A DNA stretch of 64,000 nucleotides. Source: Akkermansiaceae bacterium (lineage in GTDB: Bacteria; Verrucomicrobiota; Verrucomicrobiia; Verrucomicrobiales; Akkermansiaceae). Made by a program: the position numbers and the translations under genes. Below, in pieces: positions 10,727-19,896 of the stretch. Positions within the stretch are counted from its first letter, which is position 1; each line of letters starts with the position of its first letter. The stretch is taken from NCBI GenBank assembly GCA_019634595.1, contig JAHCBC010000004.1, positions 62,001-126,000 of the forward strand, given 5' to 3'. A model generated the notes under the pieces. The model saw only the letters and a list, made by a program, of their open reading frames with translations, made no database searches and was not told where the DNA came from.

Positions 10727-13045
10727 TCACCACCGGTAGCGGGCGATGCCATAGGGACCAAGGTCGAGTTTCGCTTTCCCTCCGGAAATCCTCGGACCAC
10801 TCCCACCGGAGGCGTCTTTCATGACCCCGCCGCCGGTTCCTCCGGGAACATCGATCGTCACGCTCACCGCTTCCGGGGTTTCATTGACCGCAATGAGGTG
10901 CCGGCCCGCCGCATCCGCCAGTAACAGGCCGTGGACCTTGCCATCTTCCGAGGAGAACTCCCGGCGGTGCTCGCCCAACAGCAAGGGGGCAAGCTCCTTG
11001 ATTTCAGCCGTCAGGGCCTTCATCGGCTCATGCAGTTCCGGGTGATACTTCAGCCCCTTCTTCTGCTCCGCGCCGTCATCCCAAGGATACCACAGGATGC
11101 CACGCGCACCCTTCACGATGCTCAGGAAAGCCATCGCCCGCAGTTGCTCCGGCGTCTCACCGCCGAACGACTGGTTCACCAGCCATACCGGGCGGTTGCC
11201 CTTCGTCGCATCGCACGCCCGCTTCGTCCAGTCCGTCACCTGCGTCAGCATCGGATTCGGCAGCGGATAGGGATCGACGGAAAAGATGTCCCCCAGCGAT
11301 TCCTGCTGGTGGAAGAGGTGGGGCAGGAAGGAAAGCATGAACGTCGGGTGGTTCGGGTCTCCGGTCCGGAACTGGTCCCTCACCTTCTCGCAGAACAGGA
11401 AATCCGGCTCCTGTGGTTCATCGAAGACATACCATGCCAGCAGCGCGGGATGATCCGCGAACTGCTTGATCAACTGCGGGATCTCATGCGAACGGCGGCG
11501 GATGTTCCCCATTTCGAGGATCACCTTGATCTTGTTCTCCTGCGCTGCGTTGAGCACATCCCTCGCATGGTCGAAGCCCCATTCCCAACCCTGGATGGTG
11601 TTGAAGCCGAGGGCCGCCATGGTCGCCATCTCCTTGTGGTCCATATGATAGATGCCGATGGGAAAGAACGGTTCACCCTCAACCAGCAAGGTCAGGTCAT
11701 CATCCACGACGACCTGGTTCGCGGTCTTCGCCAGCACCTTGAAAGGAGCCTCCGAGCTGCCGACGAGGCCGGCCGCACTCCTCAGCTCCGCCTTCACCAC
11801 ATATCCGCCCGGCGGCAGCTCCCCCAGTTTCACCGGCACCGCGAACTCCATGGAAGCGGGATTCATTTCGACGGACGGAGCCGCCTGGGAGCCGGATTCC
11901 GACTGGATTTTCAGCAGCAGCTTCGCGCCGGAAAGCCCTTCCTGGTCCCGGGCGATCTTCACCCGGAAATCCACTGTTTCCGTCCTGCGCTGCTGGGAAA
12001 GGAGTCCCCGGTAACGTGGAGGCAGCACCGTGAGGAGCGGCGGAAACTCCACCTGCCGGTCCACGAGCACGCCCACGCCTTCCTTGGTGCGCACCTGGAC
12101 CAGCACACGGGCCGCTCCACGCACGGAGGCACGGAAGGGCAGTTTCAGATCCAGCGCGCCACTGAGGTTCCCGTGGCTGCGGAACTTCAATGCCTCCCCG
12201 CTGGCGGGAGTGATCTCCATTTCCAGCGCAACCGGCCCGGTGAGTCCGGACACGGCTTTCAGGGAAATCCCGGCCTCACCCGGTCCGACGGCGAAGGTCG
12301 GCCTGACGTCCTCATCGAAGCCCAGGCCCGGCAAGGAGAAGGCGGTGGCGGCCAATCCCAGCCGCTGGAGCTCCAGGTTCGCGCGGATGTTCTCGAAGGT
12401 CTCCGCATTCCCCTGCCTCTGGTTGCTGACATAGACGATGCCCTTTCCGAGGCGCGTCATCGCCGTCGATGGTTTCCCGTTTCCCGTCCTCAGTCCGACT
12501 TCCCAACCGAGGGATTCATCCAGCTCCAGATCGCCCCACGCCGTCACCTCCTCGTTCGGCAGACTGGAGTTCGGCAGGAAATACAGCGGATGCGGCGGGG
12601 TGGAGAGGATCGGCTTCTGCTTCGGCCACTGCCTGCTGTCCCGGCCGTTGCCGTAGGCCTTCAGCTTCGGATCGACCTTTTCCAGCCACGCGGTCGCCGC
12701 CGGATAGTTCGCCTCCGGGATGACGATGGCCCCTCCCTCCGCCACGAAGGCTTTGATCTTCTCCGCCTGCGCCACGAATGCAGTGCCATCACCGAAGAAC
12801 AACGGCGCTCCGGCGATCATATCGAACTCGCCCAGCCGGCCCGCAAGTTCCGCGAACTGGGAGTAGGAGAACATCTCCTTCTTCCAGCCCAGCCGGTCCA
12901 CCACCAGATCATACTCGTTCGCATGGACGATGCCATCGAGCGTCTTCTGGTCCGTGTGCATCACCGCGACGCGGAAAGGTTCCGCCGCACCCATCCATTG
13001 GATGGCCGCAGCCATCCATATCCCGAAAGTCATCCGCCATTTCAT
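10727..13045 (-). CDS. Secreted glycoside-hydrolase-like protein (TIM-barrel, GH2-type C-terminal region)
   Basis: 772 aa from ATG 13045, with AGGA about 10 bases upstream. A signal peptide (FGIWMAAAIQWMGAAEP) is followed by a glutamine-amidotransferase-like region (residues 25–230), beta-sandwich linkers (250–450) and a (beta/alpha)8 barrel from about 450: EGEPFFPIGIYHMD, a GFNTIQGWEWG strand, then WYVFDEPQEPD, whose Asp/Glu are plausible catalytic acids, and ARGILWYPWDDG. A small beta domain ends the protein. Family and substrate cannot be fixed from motifs. It is probably periplasmic or extracellular carbohydrate degradation. It is convergent with hrpB. Confidence 0.7.
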   Translation of the reverse strand: MKWRMTFGIWMAAAIQWMGAAEPFRVAVMHTDQKTLDGIVHANEYDLVVDRLGWKKEMFSYSQFAELAGRLGEFDMIAGAPLFFGDGTAFVAQAEKIKAFVAEGGAIVIPEANYPAATAWLEKVDPKLKAYGNGRDSRQWPKQKPILSTPPHPLYFLPNSSLPNEEVTAWGDLELDESLGWEVGLRTGNGKPSTAMTRLGKGIVYVSNQRQGNAETFENIRANLELQRLGLAATAFSLPGLGFDEDVRPTFAVGPGEAGISLKAVSGLTGPVALEMEITPASGEALKFRSHGNLSGALDLKLPFRASVRGAARVLVQVRTKEGVGVLVDRQVEFPPLLTVLPPRYRGLLSQQRRTETVDFRVKIARDQEGLSGAKLLLKIQSESGSQAAPSVEMNPASMEFAVPVKLGELPPGGYVVKAELRSAAGLVGSSEAPFKVLAKTANQVVVDDDLTLLVEGEPFFPIGIYHMDHKEMATMAALGFNTIQGWEWGFDHARDVLNAAQENKIKVILEMGNIRRRSHEIPQLIKQFADHPALLAWYVFDEPQEPDFLFCEKVRDQFRTGDPNHPTFMLSFLPHLFHQQESLGDIFSVDPYPLPNPMLTQVTDWTKRACDATKGNRPVWLVNQSFGGETPEQLRAMAFLSIVKGARGILWYPWDDGAEQKKGLKYHPELHEPMKALTAEIKELAPLLLGEHRREFSSEDGKVHGLLLADAAGRHLIAVNETPEAVSVTIDVPGGTGGGVMKDASGGSGPRISGGKAKLDLGPYGIARYRW

Positions 13046-13110
13046 GAAGCTCAAATCCTAAAGCAACCGGGAGCGTCCGCCAGTACACGGACGATTAGCT
13101 CCACCTCCCT

Positions 13111-13731
13111 TCACCATCCGCGCAGGATGCCCCGGTTCAGTCCGGCGGAAACCGCTTCCGTCCGTGTCGCCGCGCCCAGCTTGGTGAAAATCCGCCGCAG
13201 ATGCTGCTTGGTCCCGTTCTCGCTGAATCCAAAGATACCGGCAATCTCCTTGTTGCTCAGCCCCCGCGCCACCAGTTCCAGCACCTCCACCTGCCGGGTG
13301 GAAAGCTCCGGCTCCTCCCTGGACACTTCGGCGCTCCTGAGAATGTCTTCGGGGAACCAGGTTCTGCCTTCGTTCACCGCGCGGATCGCCCGCAACAGAT
13401 CGGGCAGTTTGGTTTCCTTCAGCAGGTATCCGGCGACACCCGCATCGAATGCCCGGCGGATGTCCGCCTCCAGATCATAGGTGGTGAGGATGATGATGCG
13501 GGCGGCGGGATGGCTCCGGAGGATCGTTCGCGCCACTTCATCACCCGGCATGTCCGGCATGCGGAGGTCCAGCAGCAGAACGTCCGGCCGTTGGGCGGAA
13601 TGGACGGCCAGCGCCTCCCTTCCATTCTCCGCGGTCGCCACCACCTCGATGTCCGGACAATCCTCCAGCATCGCCTTCAATCCCATCAGAACGATGGAAT
13701 GGTCGTCGGCAAGCATGAGGCGGATGGGCAT
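13111..13731 (-). CDS. NarL/FixJ-family response regulator
   Basis: 206 aa from ATG 13731. The receiver domain spans residues 1–118 with the acidic pocket ADD (8–10), phosphoacceptor Asp55 in VLLLDLRMPD, Thr84 and Lys104. A LuxR-type helix-turn-helix occupies about 145–200 (LSTRQVEVLELVARGLSNKEI). It lies 4 bp after the histidine kinase gene on the same strand, so the pair is one operon and the kinase is its cognate partner. Targets are unknown. The divergent membrane gene at 15953 is one candidate. Confidence 0.93.
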   Translation of the reverse strand: MPIRLMLADDHSIVLMGLKAMLEDCPDIEVVATAENGREALAVHSAQRPDVLLLDLRMPDMPGDEVARTILRSHPAARIIILTTYDLEADIRRAFDAGVAGYLLKETKLPDLLRAIRAVNEGRTWFPEDILRSAEVSREEPELSTRQVEVLELVARGLSNKEIAGIFGFSENGTKQHLRRIFTKLGAATRTEAVSAGLNRGILRGW

Positions 13732-13735
13732 ATGG

Positions 13736-15832
13736 TCACAGGGTGTCCATGGACTCCGGGATCGATGTGGATGGAATCCCCACATGGATACTCGTTCCCG
13801 CCGGAGAACTTTCGAGATTCATCTCCCCTTTCAGCAGGCCGACCCTCGATTTCATGGAATACAGTCCGAAATGCCCCTCTCCCGGTCCTGGGGACTCCGC
13901 CGGGTCGAAGCCATGTCCGTCATCACGGATCTCCACGGAAATCCATTCCCCGTCCACATCAACCCTGATGTGGATGACGGATCCACCGCTGTGACGGACC
14001 GCGTTGGTGGTTCCTTCCTGGATCAAACGGAAAAGGTGCGCCCTCACGCGGGACGGAATGTCATTCACGGCGTCCGCCGCGGCAAGCACCACGGCAGGCC
14101 CTCCCTCCACGGTGACAGCTTCCGTCAATTTCTCCAGGGCCGCCTTGAGTCCCAGCTTCTCCAGAGAACCGGGGGTGAGATCCCACACGGCGCGGCGCAG
14201 ATCCTCCCTGCCATGTTCGAGCAACTTTTTCACCAGCCGCAGGCGGTTTTCCTCCCGCTCGTCCGGAGGCAGATTCCTGGTCGCCGCCTCAAGCTGGAAC
14301 GCGGCGGCGGAAAGCACCTGGGAAACGCCATCGTGCAGCTCCATCGCCAGTCGGGAACGCTCACCGGTGATCAGCTCGTTCTCCCGGCGGAAGTGCATCT
14401 CCCGCGCCAGAAGCTCCGTCCGCACCCGCACCTTTCTCCGCAGGACCATGCCCCAGCCCAGCAGACCGGCCACGGAGACGCCCGCCCCCGCGAACACCGC
14501 CCCCAGACGCCATGGCGTCCACCATGACGGCACGGTGCGCACCCGGATGCCCCCCGCATCCGGCAGCAGGATCTCGAAGTCCTCCAGCTTCCTCCCGGCC
14601 TCCCATCCATACAACAGCCTGCAAATTCCCGACACCTCCACGTAGGCCCCGGCCTCCACCCCCTCCGGCAATGACTGCGACCGTGGCAGCACGCAACGGA
14701 ATATCCCGTGATCCGACTCCACGGAAATCGCATGATCCCTCTCCCGGTGGCCGGTCTCCACCACCACGCCGCCAAGCGAAAGGTACCGCGCATCCCGCTC
14801 CATGCCCGCATCTCCTGCCATCTCCCTGCGCTGCACGGGTTCCGGGGCGGGAAGAGATCCCGGTTGTGGATCGGAGAAGACCGCCTGCTCCATCAACAGG
14901 CCATCCTCGTACAAGGTGGGGATGCCCGCGACCTCCACCCTTTCTCCCGGCTTCAGTTTCAACCCGGAGGGCGGGGAGATGCGGATCGCATGGTTCTCCT
15001 TCTGCACCACCACCAGCCGGTCCTGCCATGCCAGCGTGACCACGCCTGCGATCTTCCGCCGCCTCTCCAGAAACGGATCGTGGCCCTGGGCCAGCAGCAC
15101 GGACACCGGAGTTTCAGGGATACCTGACAGTTCCGCAGCCGCCCGGAACAGCACCTCCAGACCTTCCACATGGTCAGCGATCACCAGGGCCGCCACCTGC
15201 GGCGTCCCTGAAACCTTCCGCTCCATCACCATCCCGCGGATGCGGATCAGGTCATCCGCCCCCACCACCGGAGCCGTCGCTCCGTCCGGCAGCCATACCC
15301 TGACGGAGATCCTCCGGTTCGCCGGACCGAATCCCATCACGAGATGCCTGCCGTCCTTTCCCTCCTCCACGCCGCAGTCACGCACCACGGCGTTGAACTC
15401 CACATATCGGTCCTCGTATTTCCCATCCGCAACTTCACCCGCCTCCAGCAACACGGGGGCGGGCAGCGGGGACTCTCCGGTGGGTCTCACCGCATCCGCC
15501 TTCACCCGGGGCGAGTAGTCGCCCATGAAAGTGAAACCCCGCACCCTCACCTGCGTGCCGACGGCCAGCCCTTCGAGCAGCCCCGGCTTCGCTTTCTGCG
15601 GCAGTTCCACGAAAACATTTCCGGTGGCATCCTGGACCACGAAGCCTTTCTTCCCCCCACCTGTCCGGCACACCACCACTCCGCCCAGGTCCACCCGCCA
15701 GAACTTCCCCGCCTCCACCGGCGACATGGAACGTACCGCGGAACAGGTCACGAACGTCTCGCGCGCACCCGCGCCACCCGCCAGCAGGAACACCAGCAGG
15801 AAGATCGTCAGATATGCGCCCCTTGTCAGCAT
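13736..15832 (-). CDS. Sensor histidine kinase (NarX/LiaS type) with repeated OB-like sensor domains
   Basis: 698 aa from ATG 15832 (the frame stays open upstream but only opposite the next gene). Residues 1–23 form a signal peptide or TM segment. Residues ~40–430 hold at least three beta-rich units of the pattern V.L.GVVV…GFVVQDATGNVFV…G..V.V.G. A TM helix follows at ~440–462, then the HisKA_3 dimerization domain with His500 in LAMELHDGVSQ. The HATPase domain is seen as EGTTNAVRHSGG and IRDDGHGFDP. It autophosphorylates and passes phosphate to the downstream NarL-type regulator. The periplasmic ligand is unknown. Confidence 0.9.
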   Translation of the reverse strand: MLTRGAYLTIFLLVFLLAGGAGARETFVTCSAVRSMSPVEAGKFWRVDLGGVVVCRTGGGKKGFVVQDATGNVFVELPQKAKPGLLEGLAVGTQVRVRGFTFMGDYSPRVKADAVRPTGESPLPAPVLLEAGEVADGKYEDRYVEFNAVVRDCGVEEGKDGRHLVMGFGPANRRISVRVWLPDGATAPVVGADDLIRIRGMVMERKVSGTPQVAALVIADHVEGLEVLFRAAAELSGIPETPVSVLLAQGHDPFLERRRKIAGVVTLAWQDRLVVVQKENHAIRISPPSGLKLKPGERVEVAGIPTLYEDGLLMEQAVFSDPQPGSLPAPEPVQRREMAGDAGMERDARYLSLGGVVVETGHRERDHAISVESDHGIFRCVLPRSQSLPEGVEAGAYVEVSGICRLLYGWEAGRKLEDFEILLPDAGGIRVRTVPSWWTPWRLGAVFAGAGVSVAGLLGWGMVLRRKVRVRTELLAREMHFRRENELITGERSRLAMELHDGVSQVLSAAAFQLEAATRNLPPDEREENRLRLVKKLLEHGREDLRRAVWDLTPGSLEKLGLKAALEKLTEAVTVEGGPAVVLAAADAVNDIPSRVRAHLFRLIQEGTTNAVRHSGGSVIHIRVDVDGEWISVEIRDDGHGFDPAESPGPGEGHFGLYSMKSRVGLLKGEMNLESSPAGTSIHVGIPSTSIPESMDTL

Positions 15833-15952
15833 GGCTTGTCTCGGCTCCCCAACCCGGCCGGATCCGGCCCATGGGGACCCGGCGACTTTTCCTGAGTTCT
15901 TCGGTTGATCGCCAGACGAAAACAAAAGAATCTCCGTGCACTCCATCTCCGC

Positions 15953-16513
15953 ATGTGGCGCCTCATTTTCATCATTTCCATCCTGCCCATCATCGCCGCC
16001 ATCGTCGCCCGCTGGTACTTCGGCCTCCGTGTGCTCTCGAAGGATGGGAGGCTCCCGTGCACGGTGGACCCCATCCGCTGGCAGGTCTATCTGGGGGACA
16101 AGCCACCTCTGGAAACACCCTCCGCACCGGCGATGGAGCTGGGCAAGGTGCTCCGGCTGGCGGCCCTTGAGGATTGGAAAACCAGGGAGCCGAAGAAAGC
16201 AGCCTCCCGGGAAAGCGCGCGCAAGTTCGGCCTCGCCGTGCCTCCGCTGGCCCTCGTCATCGCGGTCTTCGCGCTGCTGGTGGCGAAGATCCCGTTCCTC
16301 GGCGCGGTGGCCATCCTTTTCGCCTCCACCGCCCTTTCCGCCGCCTTCGGCCTCCTCAGTCTGGGCGGCGAGCTGCGCGCCATCGCCGTGACCACGAGGA
16401 AACTCCGCGAATCCCGTTCCTTCATGCGCCGTGACGATGAAGAGGCGGTCGCCAGTTGTGCCGTCGCCCACGCATGGTCGGAATCCATCCCACCCATCCT
16501 CCGCATTTTCTGA
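15953..16513 (+). CDS. Hypothetical membrane protein
   Basis: 186 aa from ATG 15953. One TM helix is at residues 3–25 (LIFIISILPIIAAIVARWYFG). A soluble stretch with a DWKTREPKKAASRESARKF segment follows, then two close hydrophobic helices at about 90–140 (FGLAVPPLALVIAVFALLV; FLGAVAILFASTALSAAFG). It is divergent from the two-component pair with 120 bp between the starts, and 14 bp upstream of the carboxypeptidase gene, so it may be co-transcribed with the latter. I recognise no family. Confidence 0.6.
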   Translation: MWRLIFIISILPIIAAIVARWYFGLRVLSKDGRLPCTVDPIRWQVYLGDKPPLETPSAPAMELGKVLRLAALEDWKTREPKKAASRESARKFGLAVPPLALVIAVFALLVAKIPFLGAVAILFASTALSAAFGLLSLGGELRAIAVTTRKLRESRSFMRRDDEEAVASCAVAHAWSESIPPILRIF

Positions 16514-16527
16514 CATCCATCCGCCTT

Positions 16528-18027
16528 ATGAAACCCACGCTTTTCCTGCTTCTGCTCACCTCGCTCTCGTTCGCCCAGACGGAAGCGGAGAAAAAGAAAG
16601 AGGAGCCCGCACCGAAGGAGACTCCCGCAAAGGTTTCCGCGAAAGATCCCGTCACCCGGGAAGATGTCGTCACCATCGGCGGCAAGCGGATTCCCTACCG
16701 GGCCACCACCGGAAAGCTGCAGCTCAAGAAAGATGACGGCACACCCCGCGCCTCCATCTTCCACGTCACCTATGAACGGACGGATGTGAAGGATGCCGCG
16801 GCGCGCCCGGTCGTCTTCTGCTTCAATGGCGGTCCCGGTTCCTCCGCCGTCTGGCTCCACCTCGGCGGCATCGGCCCGCGCCGCGTGGAACTGCCGGGGG
16901 ACGGCACCGCCGCGCCCGTCCCTCCGGTGAAGGTCATCGGGAATGAGTTCAGCATTCTGGACGTGGCGGATCTCGTGTTCATCGATCCGGTGACGACGGG
17001 ATACAGCCGCGCGGAGAAGGACACGAAGGACAAGGAGTTCCACGGCGTGGATGAGGACGTCCAGTCCGTGGGCGACTTCATCCGCCGCTGGATCACCGAA
17101 CACGGCCGCTGGGCATCCCCAAAATACCTGCTGGGCGAATCCTACGGCGGTGTCCGCGCTGCGGGCCTGTCCGAACACCTCCAGTCCCGCTATGGCATGT
17201 CCCTCAATGGCGTGATCATGCTTTCCACCTTGCTCGATTTCCGCACCATCCGCTCGTCCCAAGGAGATGATCTTTCCTACTCCGTCTTCCTCCCGGCGTT
17301 CACCGGTACTGCCCACCATCACGGCAAGATCAGCGGGGACCGTGACCAACTGATCGCGGAAAGCTCCCGCTTCGCCTTTGACGAATATGCGGCGGCCCTG
17401 CTCAAGGGAACGGCTCTTGATGAAGGCGCGGCGAAAGCCATCGCGGAAAAGCTCGCCTCGTTGACAGGCATCCCCGCGAAGGTGTGGAGCGACAAGAAAC
17501 TGCGCATCAGCCCGTCCGGGTTCCGCAGCGAGCTGCTCCGCGCGGAGCGGAAGATCGTCGGCCGCTTCGACGCCCGTGTGGCATGGGACGGCGCTGACAT
17601 CACCGCCGCGTGGGCGGATCAGGATCCTTCCTACTCGCTCGCCTACGGAGCGTTCTCCACGGGCATGCTGGCATATCTCGGCAATGACCTGGGATGGAAG
17701 GAAGACCAGCCCTATGAGATCCTCACCTCCAAGGTCCAGCCGTGGAGATGGGGTGCGGACAACGAGGTTCTCAACCTCAGCGGAAAGCTGGTGGACGCCA
17801 TCCGGGACAATCCGCACCTCCGGGTCCTGGTCATGTGCGGCCGGACCGATCTGGCGACCCCGCCGGAAGGCATGGCTTACTCCGTGCGCCAGATGCTGGA
17901 CCTGCCGGAACCCCTGCGGAAAAATTTCTCCTTCACCCACTATGATGCGGGACACATGTTCTATCTGAATCCACCCGATCTGGTGAAATGCCGGGCGGAT
18001 CTCGTCAAATTCCTCGAATCCCGCTGA
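16528..18027 (+). CDS. Secreted serine carboxypeptidase (peptidase S10)
   Basis: 499 aa. A signal peptide (KPTLFLLLLTSLSFAQ) leads into a charged Lys/Glu/Pro linker. The oxyanion region CFNGGPGSSAVW is at about 98–109. The catalytic triad is Ser205 in LLGESYGGVR, Asp441 in CGRTDLATPP and His476 in YDAGHMFY. This is the bacterial S10 family, which removes C-terminal residues at acidic pH, probably in the periplasm. ATG 16528 was chosen because it begins the signal peptide. The gene is followed after 3 bp by the small DUF4870 protein, so the two are likely co-transcribed. Confidence 0.92.
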   Translation: MKPTLFLLLLTSLSFAQTEAEKKKEEPAPKETPAKVSAKDPVTREDVVTIGGKRIPYRATTGKLQLKKDDGTPRASIFHVTYERTDVKDAAARPVVFCFNGGPGSSAVWLHLGGIGPRRVELPGDGTAAPVPPVKVIGNEFSILDVADLVFIDPVTTGYSRAEKDTKDKEFHGVDEDVQSVGDFIRRWITEHGRWASPKYLLGESYGGVRAAGLSEHLQSRYGMSLNGVIMLSTLLDFRTIRSSQGDDLSYSVFLPAFTGTAHHHGKISGDRDQLIAESSRFAFDEYAAALLKGTALDEGAAKAIAEKLASLTGIPAKVWSDKKLRISPSGFRSELLRAERKIVGRFDARVAWDGADITAAWADQDPSYSLAYGAFSTGMLAYLGNDLGWKEDQPYEILTSKVQPWRWGADNEVLNLSGKLVDAIRDNPHLRVLVMCGRTDLATPPEGMAYSVRQMLDLPEPLRKNFSFTHYDAGHMFYLNPPDLVKCRADLVKFLESR

Positions 18028-18030
18028 GCC

Positions 18031-18486
18031 GTGGAAAGCCAACCTGAGACTCCCTCCGCTGCGCCGGCACCGCCTCCTTTCCCGCAGGCGGGTCCACCGG
18101 CCATGCCCATACAGATCCACCCCCATGGATATGGTTACGCGCCACCCACCACCGTGGATGAGCGGAACATGGCCATGTTGTGCCACCTGCTTTCCATCCT
18201 CACCGGCTTCATCGGGCCGCTGATCCTCTGGCTGGTGAAAAAGGATGAGTCCCCCTTCATCAACCATCACGGGCGCGAGGCGCTGAATTTCCAGATCACG
18301 GTTTTCCTCGCCTATCTCGTCCTCTTCGGACTGACGCTGGTATTGATGTTCGTCTTCATCGGGGTGTTCCTCGTCCCCTTTCTGTTCGCACTTCCGTTGC
18401 TGGCCCTCGTTGCGGAAATCATGGCGTGCATGGCGGCCAACCGCGGTGAGTGGCACCGCTATCCGTGCTGCCTCCGCCTGTTCTGA
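18031..18486 (+). CDS. DUF4870/Tic20-like small membrane protein
   Basis: 151 aa from a GTG at 18031. A proline-rich N-terminus (residues 1–40) precedes the typical DUF4870 core: ERNMAMLCHLLSILTGFIGPL, then WLVKKDESPFINHHGREALNFQ, and a two-helix hydrophobic hairpin. An ATG at 18103 would shorten the proline-rich tail only. The family is common, membrane-embedded and of unknown function. Three bases separate it from the carboxypeptidase stop. Confidence 0.8.
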   Translation: MESQPETPSAAPAPPPFPQAGPPAMPIQIHPHGYGYAPPTTVDERNMAMLCHLLSILTGFIGPLILWLVKKDESPFINHHGREALNFQITVFLAYLVLFGLTLVLMFVFIGVFLVPFLFALPLLALVAEIMACMAANRGEWHRYPCCLRLF

Positions 18487-18609
18487 GTGACCGGCGCCAG
18501 CAGGTGCGGCATGCCCGCCATTCATGTCCGCAGGGAATATCCTTCACGGACTTTCCCTCGTTCCGGAGTTGGCATGGCAGGCGTTCCGCTTCGTGGGGTG
18601 GTGATTTCC

Positions 18610-19818
18610 ATGCACCACTCCATGAAAGACAAATTCGCACTGCTTCTGCTCGCCACTCCCCTCCTCCACGCAGGGACACCCGCAACACCGCCGGTGGAAA
18701 CCGTGAAAGAGGAACCCTGGATCAAACCATTGGTCGACATCCGCGCCCGCTATGAATTCGGCGACACGGATGGACTCGATCCCTCCCACGCCTTCACCAT
18801 CCGCGAACGCCTGGGTTTCAAGACGAAGGCCATCGCCGGGTTCAGCGCCCTCATCGAAGGTGAGTTCACCCAGGCCATCGTCGATGACTACACCAGCGGC
18901 GACGCGGGGGCGGACCCCATCACGCCCGGCAACACCGTCATCAGCGACCCTGAGTCCAATGAACTCAACCAGGCCTATCTCCAGTATTCGCAATTCGAAA
19001 CGACCGTCCGCCTCGGACGCCAGAGGATCATCTACGACAACTCCGCCTTCATCGGCAACGTCGGCTGGCGCCAGAACGAACAGACCTTCGACGCCCTCTC
19101 GGTCACCAGCACCTGGCTCGACGGACTGACGTTCAACTACGCGTATGCCAACCGGGTGAACCGCATCTTCGGTTCCGAAGCCATCGGCACCAATCAGGAT
19201 GTGACCGGGGAGATCCACCTGCTCAACCTGTCCTACACCGGCATCAAGGGAGTCACCCTCGGGGCTTATGGATACTTCATGGACTTCGACGCGCCCGATG
19301 GCTGGGACAATGACACCTTCGGCGTGAGCGCGAAGGGAACTCTGGGCGGCCTCCTTCTTTACGGGGAGTTCGCCTGGCAGAATGAAGCGGGAGCGGCCAA
19401 TGACGATGATGCACTCTACGCCCACGTCACCGCCACCAAGACTTTCGGCAAGCAATCCGTGACGCTGGGGGTCGAGCATCTCGGTGCCGGCTTCCAGACA
19501 CCACTCGCCACCGTGCACGCCTTCAATGGATTCGCGGATGTGCTCATCGGCCAACGGATCAACGGCACGCTGCCCGGCCTCACGGATGTCTATGTTTCCC
19601 ACACCACCCCCATCTTATGGGGTGTTAAATGGACGAACACCCTGCACGCCTACGGCGACAACGAGGTGTCCACCGCACTCGGATGGGAATACAACTCCGT
19701 GCTGGCGAAGAAGTTCAACGACAACTTCAGCGCCATCATCGAGATCGCCCACTTCGAAAGCGAAAGCGCACTGCCCACCACCACCCGGGCATCGCTCGGT
19801 GTGACCTACACATTCTGA
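18610..19818 (+). CDS. Outer-membrane porin of alginate-export-like family
   Basis: 402 aa. A signal peptide (KDKFALLLLATPLLHAGTPA) is followed by a periodic amphipathic beta-barrel pattern: RIRERLGFKTKAI-type strands, VRLGRQRIIYDN (the alginate-export family hallmark), YGYFMDFDAPDGWDND, and a C-terminal strand ending in VTYTF, the outer-membrane insertion signal. Two ATGs are close; 18610 is preferred because GGTGG sits about 8 bases upstream, while 18622 has none. It sits beside the nitrate locus and could admit anions, but that is only proximity. Confidence 0.8.
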   Translation: MHHSMKDKFALLLLATPLLHAGTPATPPVETVKEEPWIKPLVDIRARYEFGDTDGLDPSHAFTIRERLGFKTKAIAGFSALIEGEFTQAIVDDYTSGDAGADPITPGNTVISDPESNELNQAYLQYSQFETTVRLGRQRIIYDNSAFIGNVGWRQNEQTFDALSVTSTWLDGLTFNYAYANRVNRIFGSEAIGTNQDVTGEIHLLNLSYTGIKGVTLGAYGYFMDFDAPDGWDNDTFGVSAKGTLGGLLLYGEFAWQNEAGAANDDDALYAHVTATKTFGKQSVTLGVEHLGAGFQTPLATVHAFNGFADVLIGQRINGTLPGLTDVYVSHTTPILWGVKWTNTLHAYGDNEVSTALGWEYNSVLAKKFNDNFSAIIEIAHFESESALPTTTRASLGVTYTF

Positions 19819-19847
19819 TCGGATAACTGGTGGCTGACTTATTGGGG

Positions 19848-19877
19848 GAGCAGGGTGCGGTCATGCGCACCCTGCTC
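19848..19877. terminator. Strong hairpin between convergent porin and LysR genes
   Basis: A perfect 12-bp stem (GAGCAGGGTGCG / CGCACCCTGCTC) with a 6-nt loop lies between two convergent stops. There is no U-run, so it may act as a processing or pausing structure shared by both transcripts rather than a classical terminator. Confidence 0.6.
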
Positions 19878-19896
19878 ATCGCCGTTTCCACGGTCA

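Noticed and set aside
10931..13480. An 849-codon open frame on the plus strand
   Set aside because: It lies opposite the exported glycosidase-like gene and into the response regulator gene. It has no domain, and its composition is the Arg/His/Gln-rich pattern of an antisense frame in GC-rich DNA.
16087..18525. An 812-codon open frame on the minus strand
   Set aside because: Opposite the carboxypeptidase and DUF4870 genes, whose catalytic motifs are clear. The antisense product has no recognisable motif.
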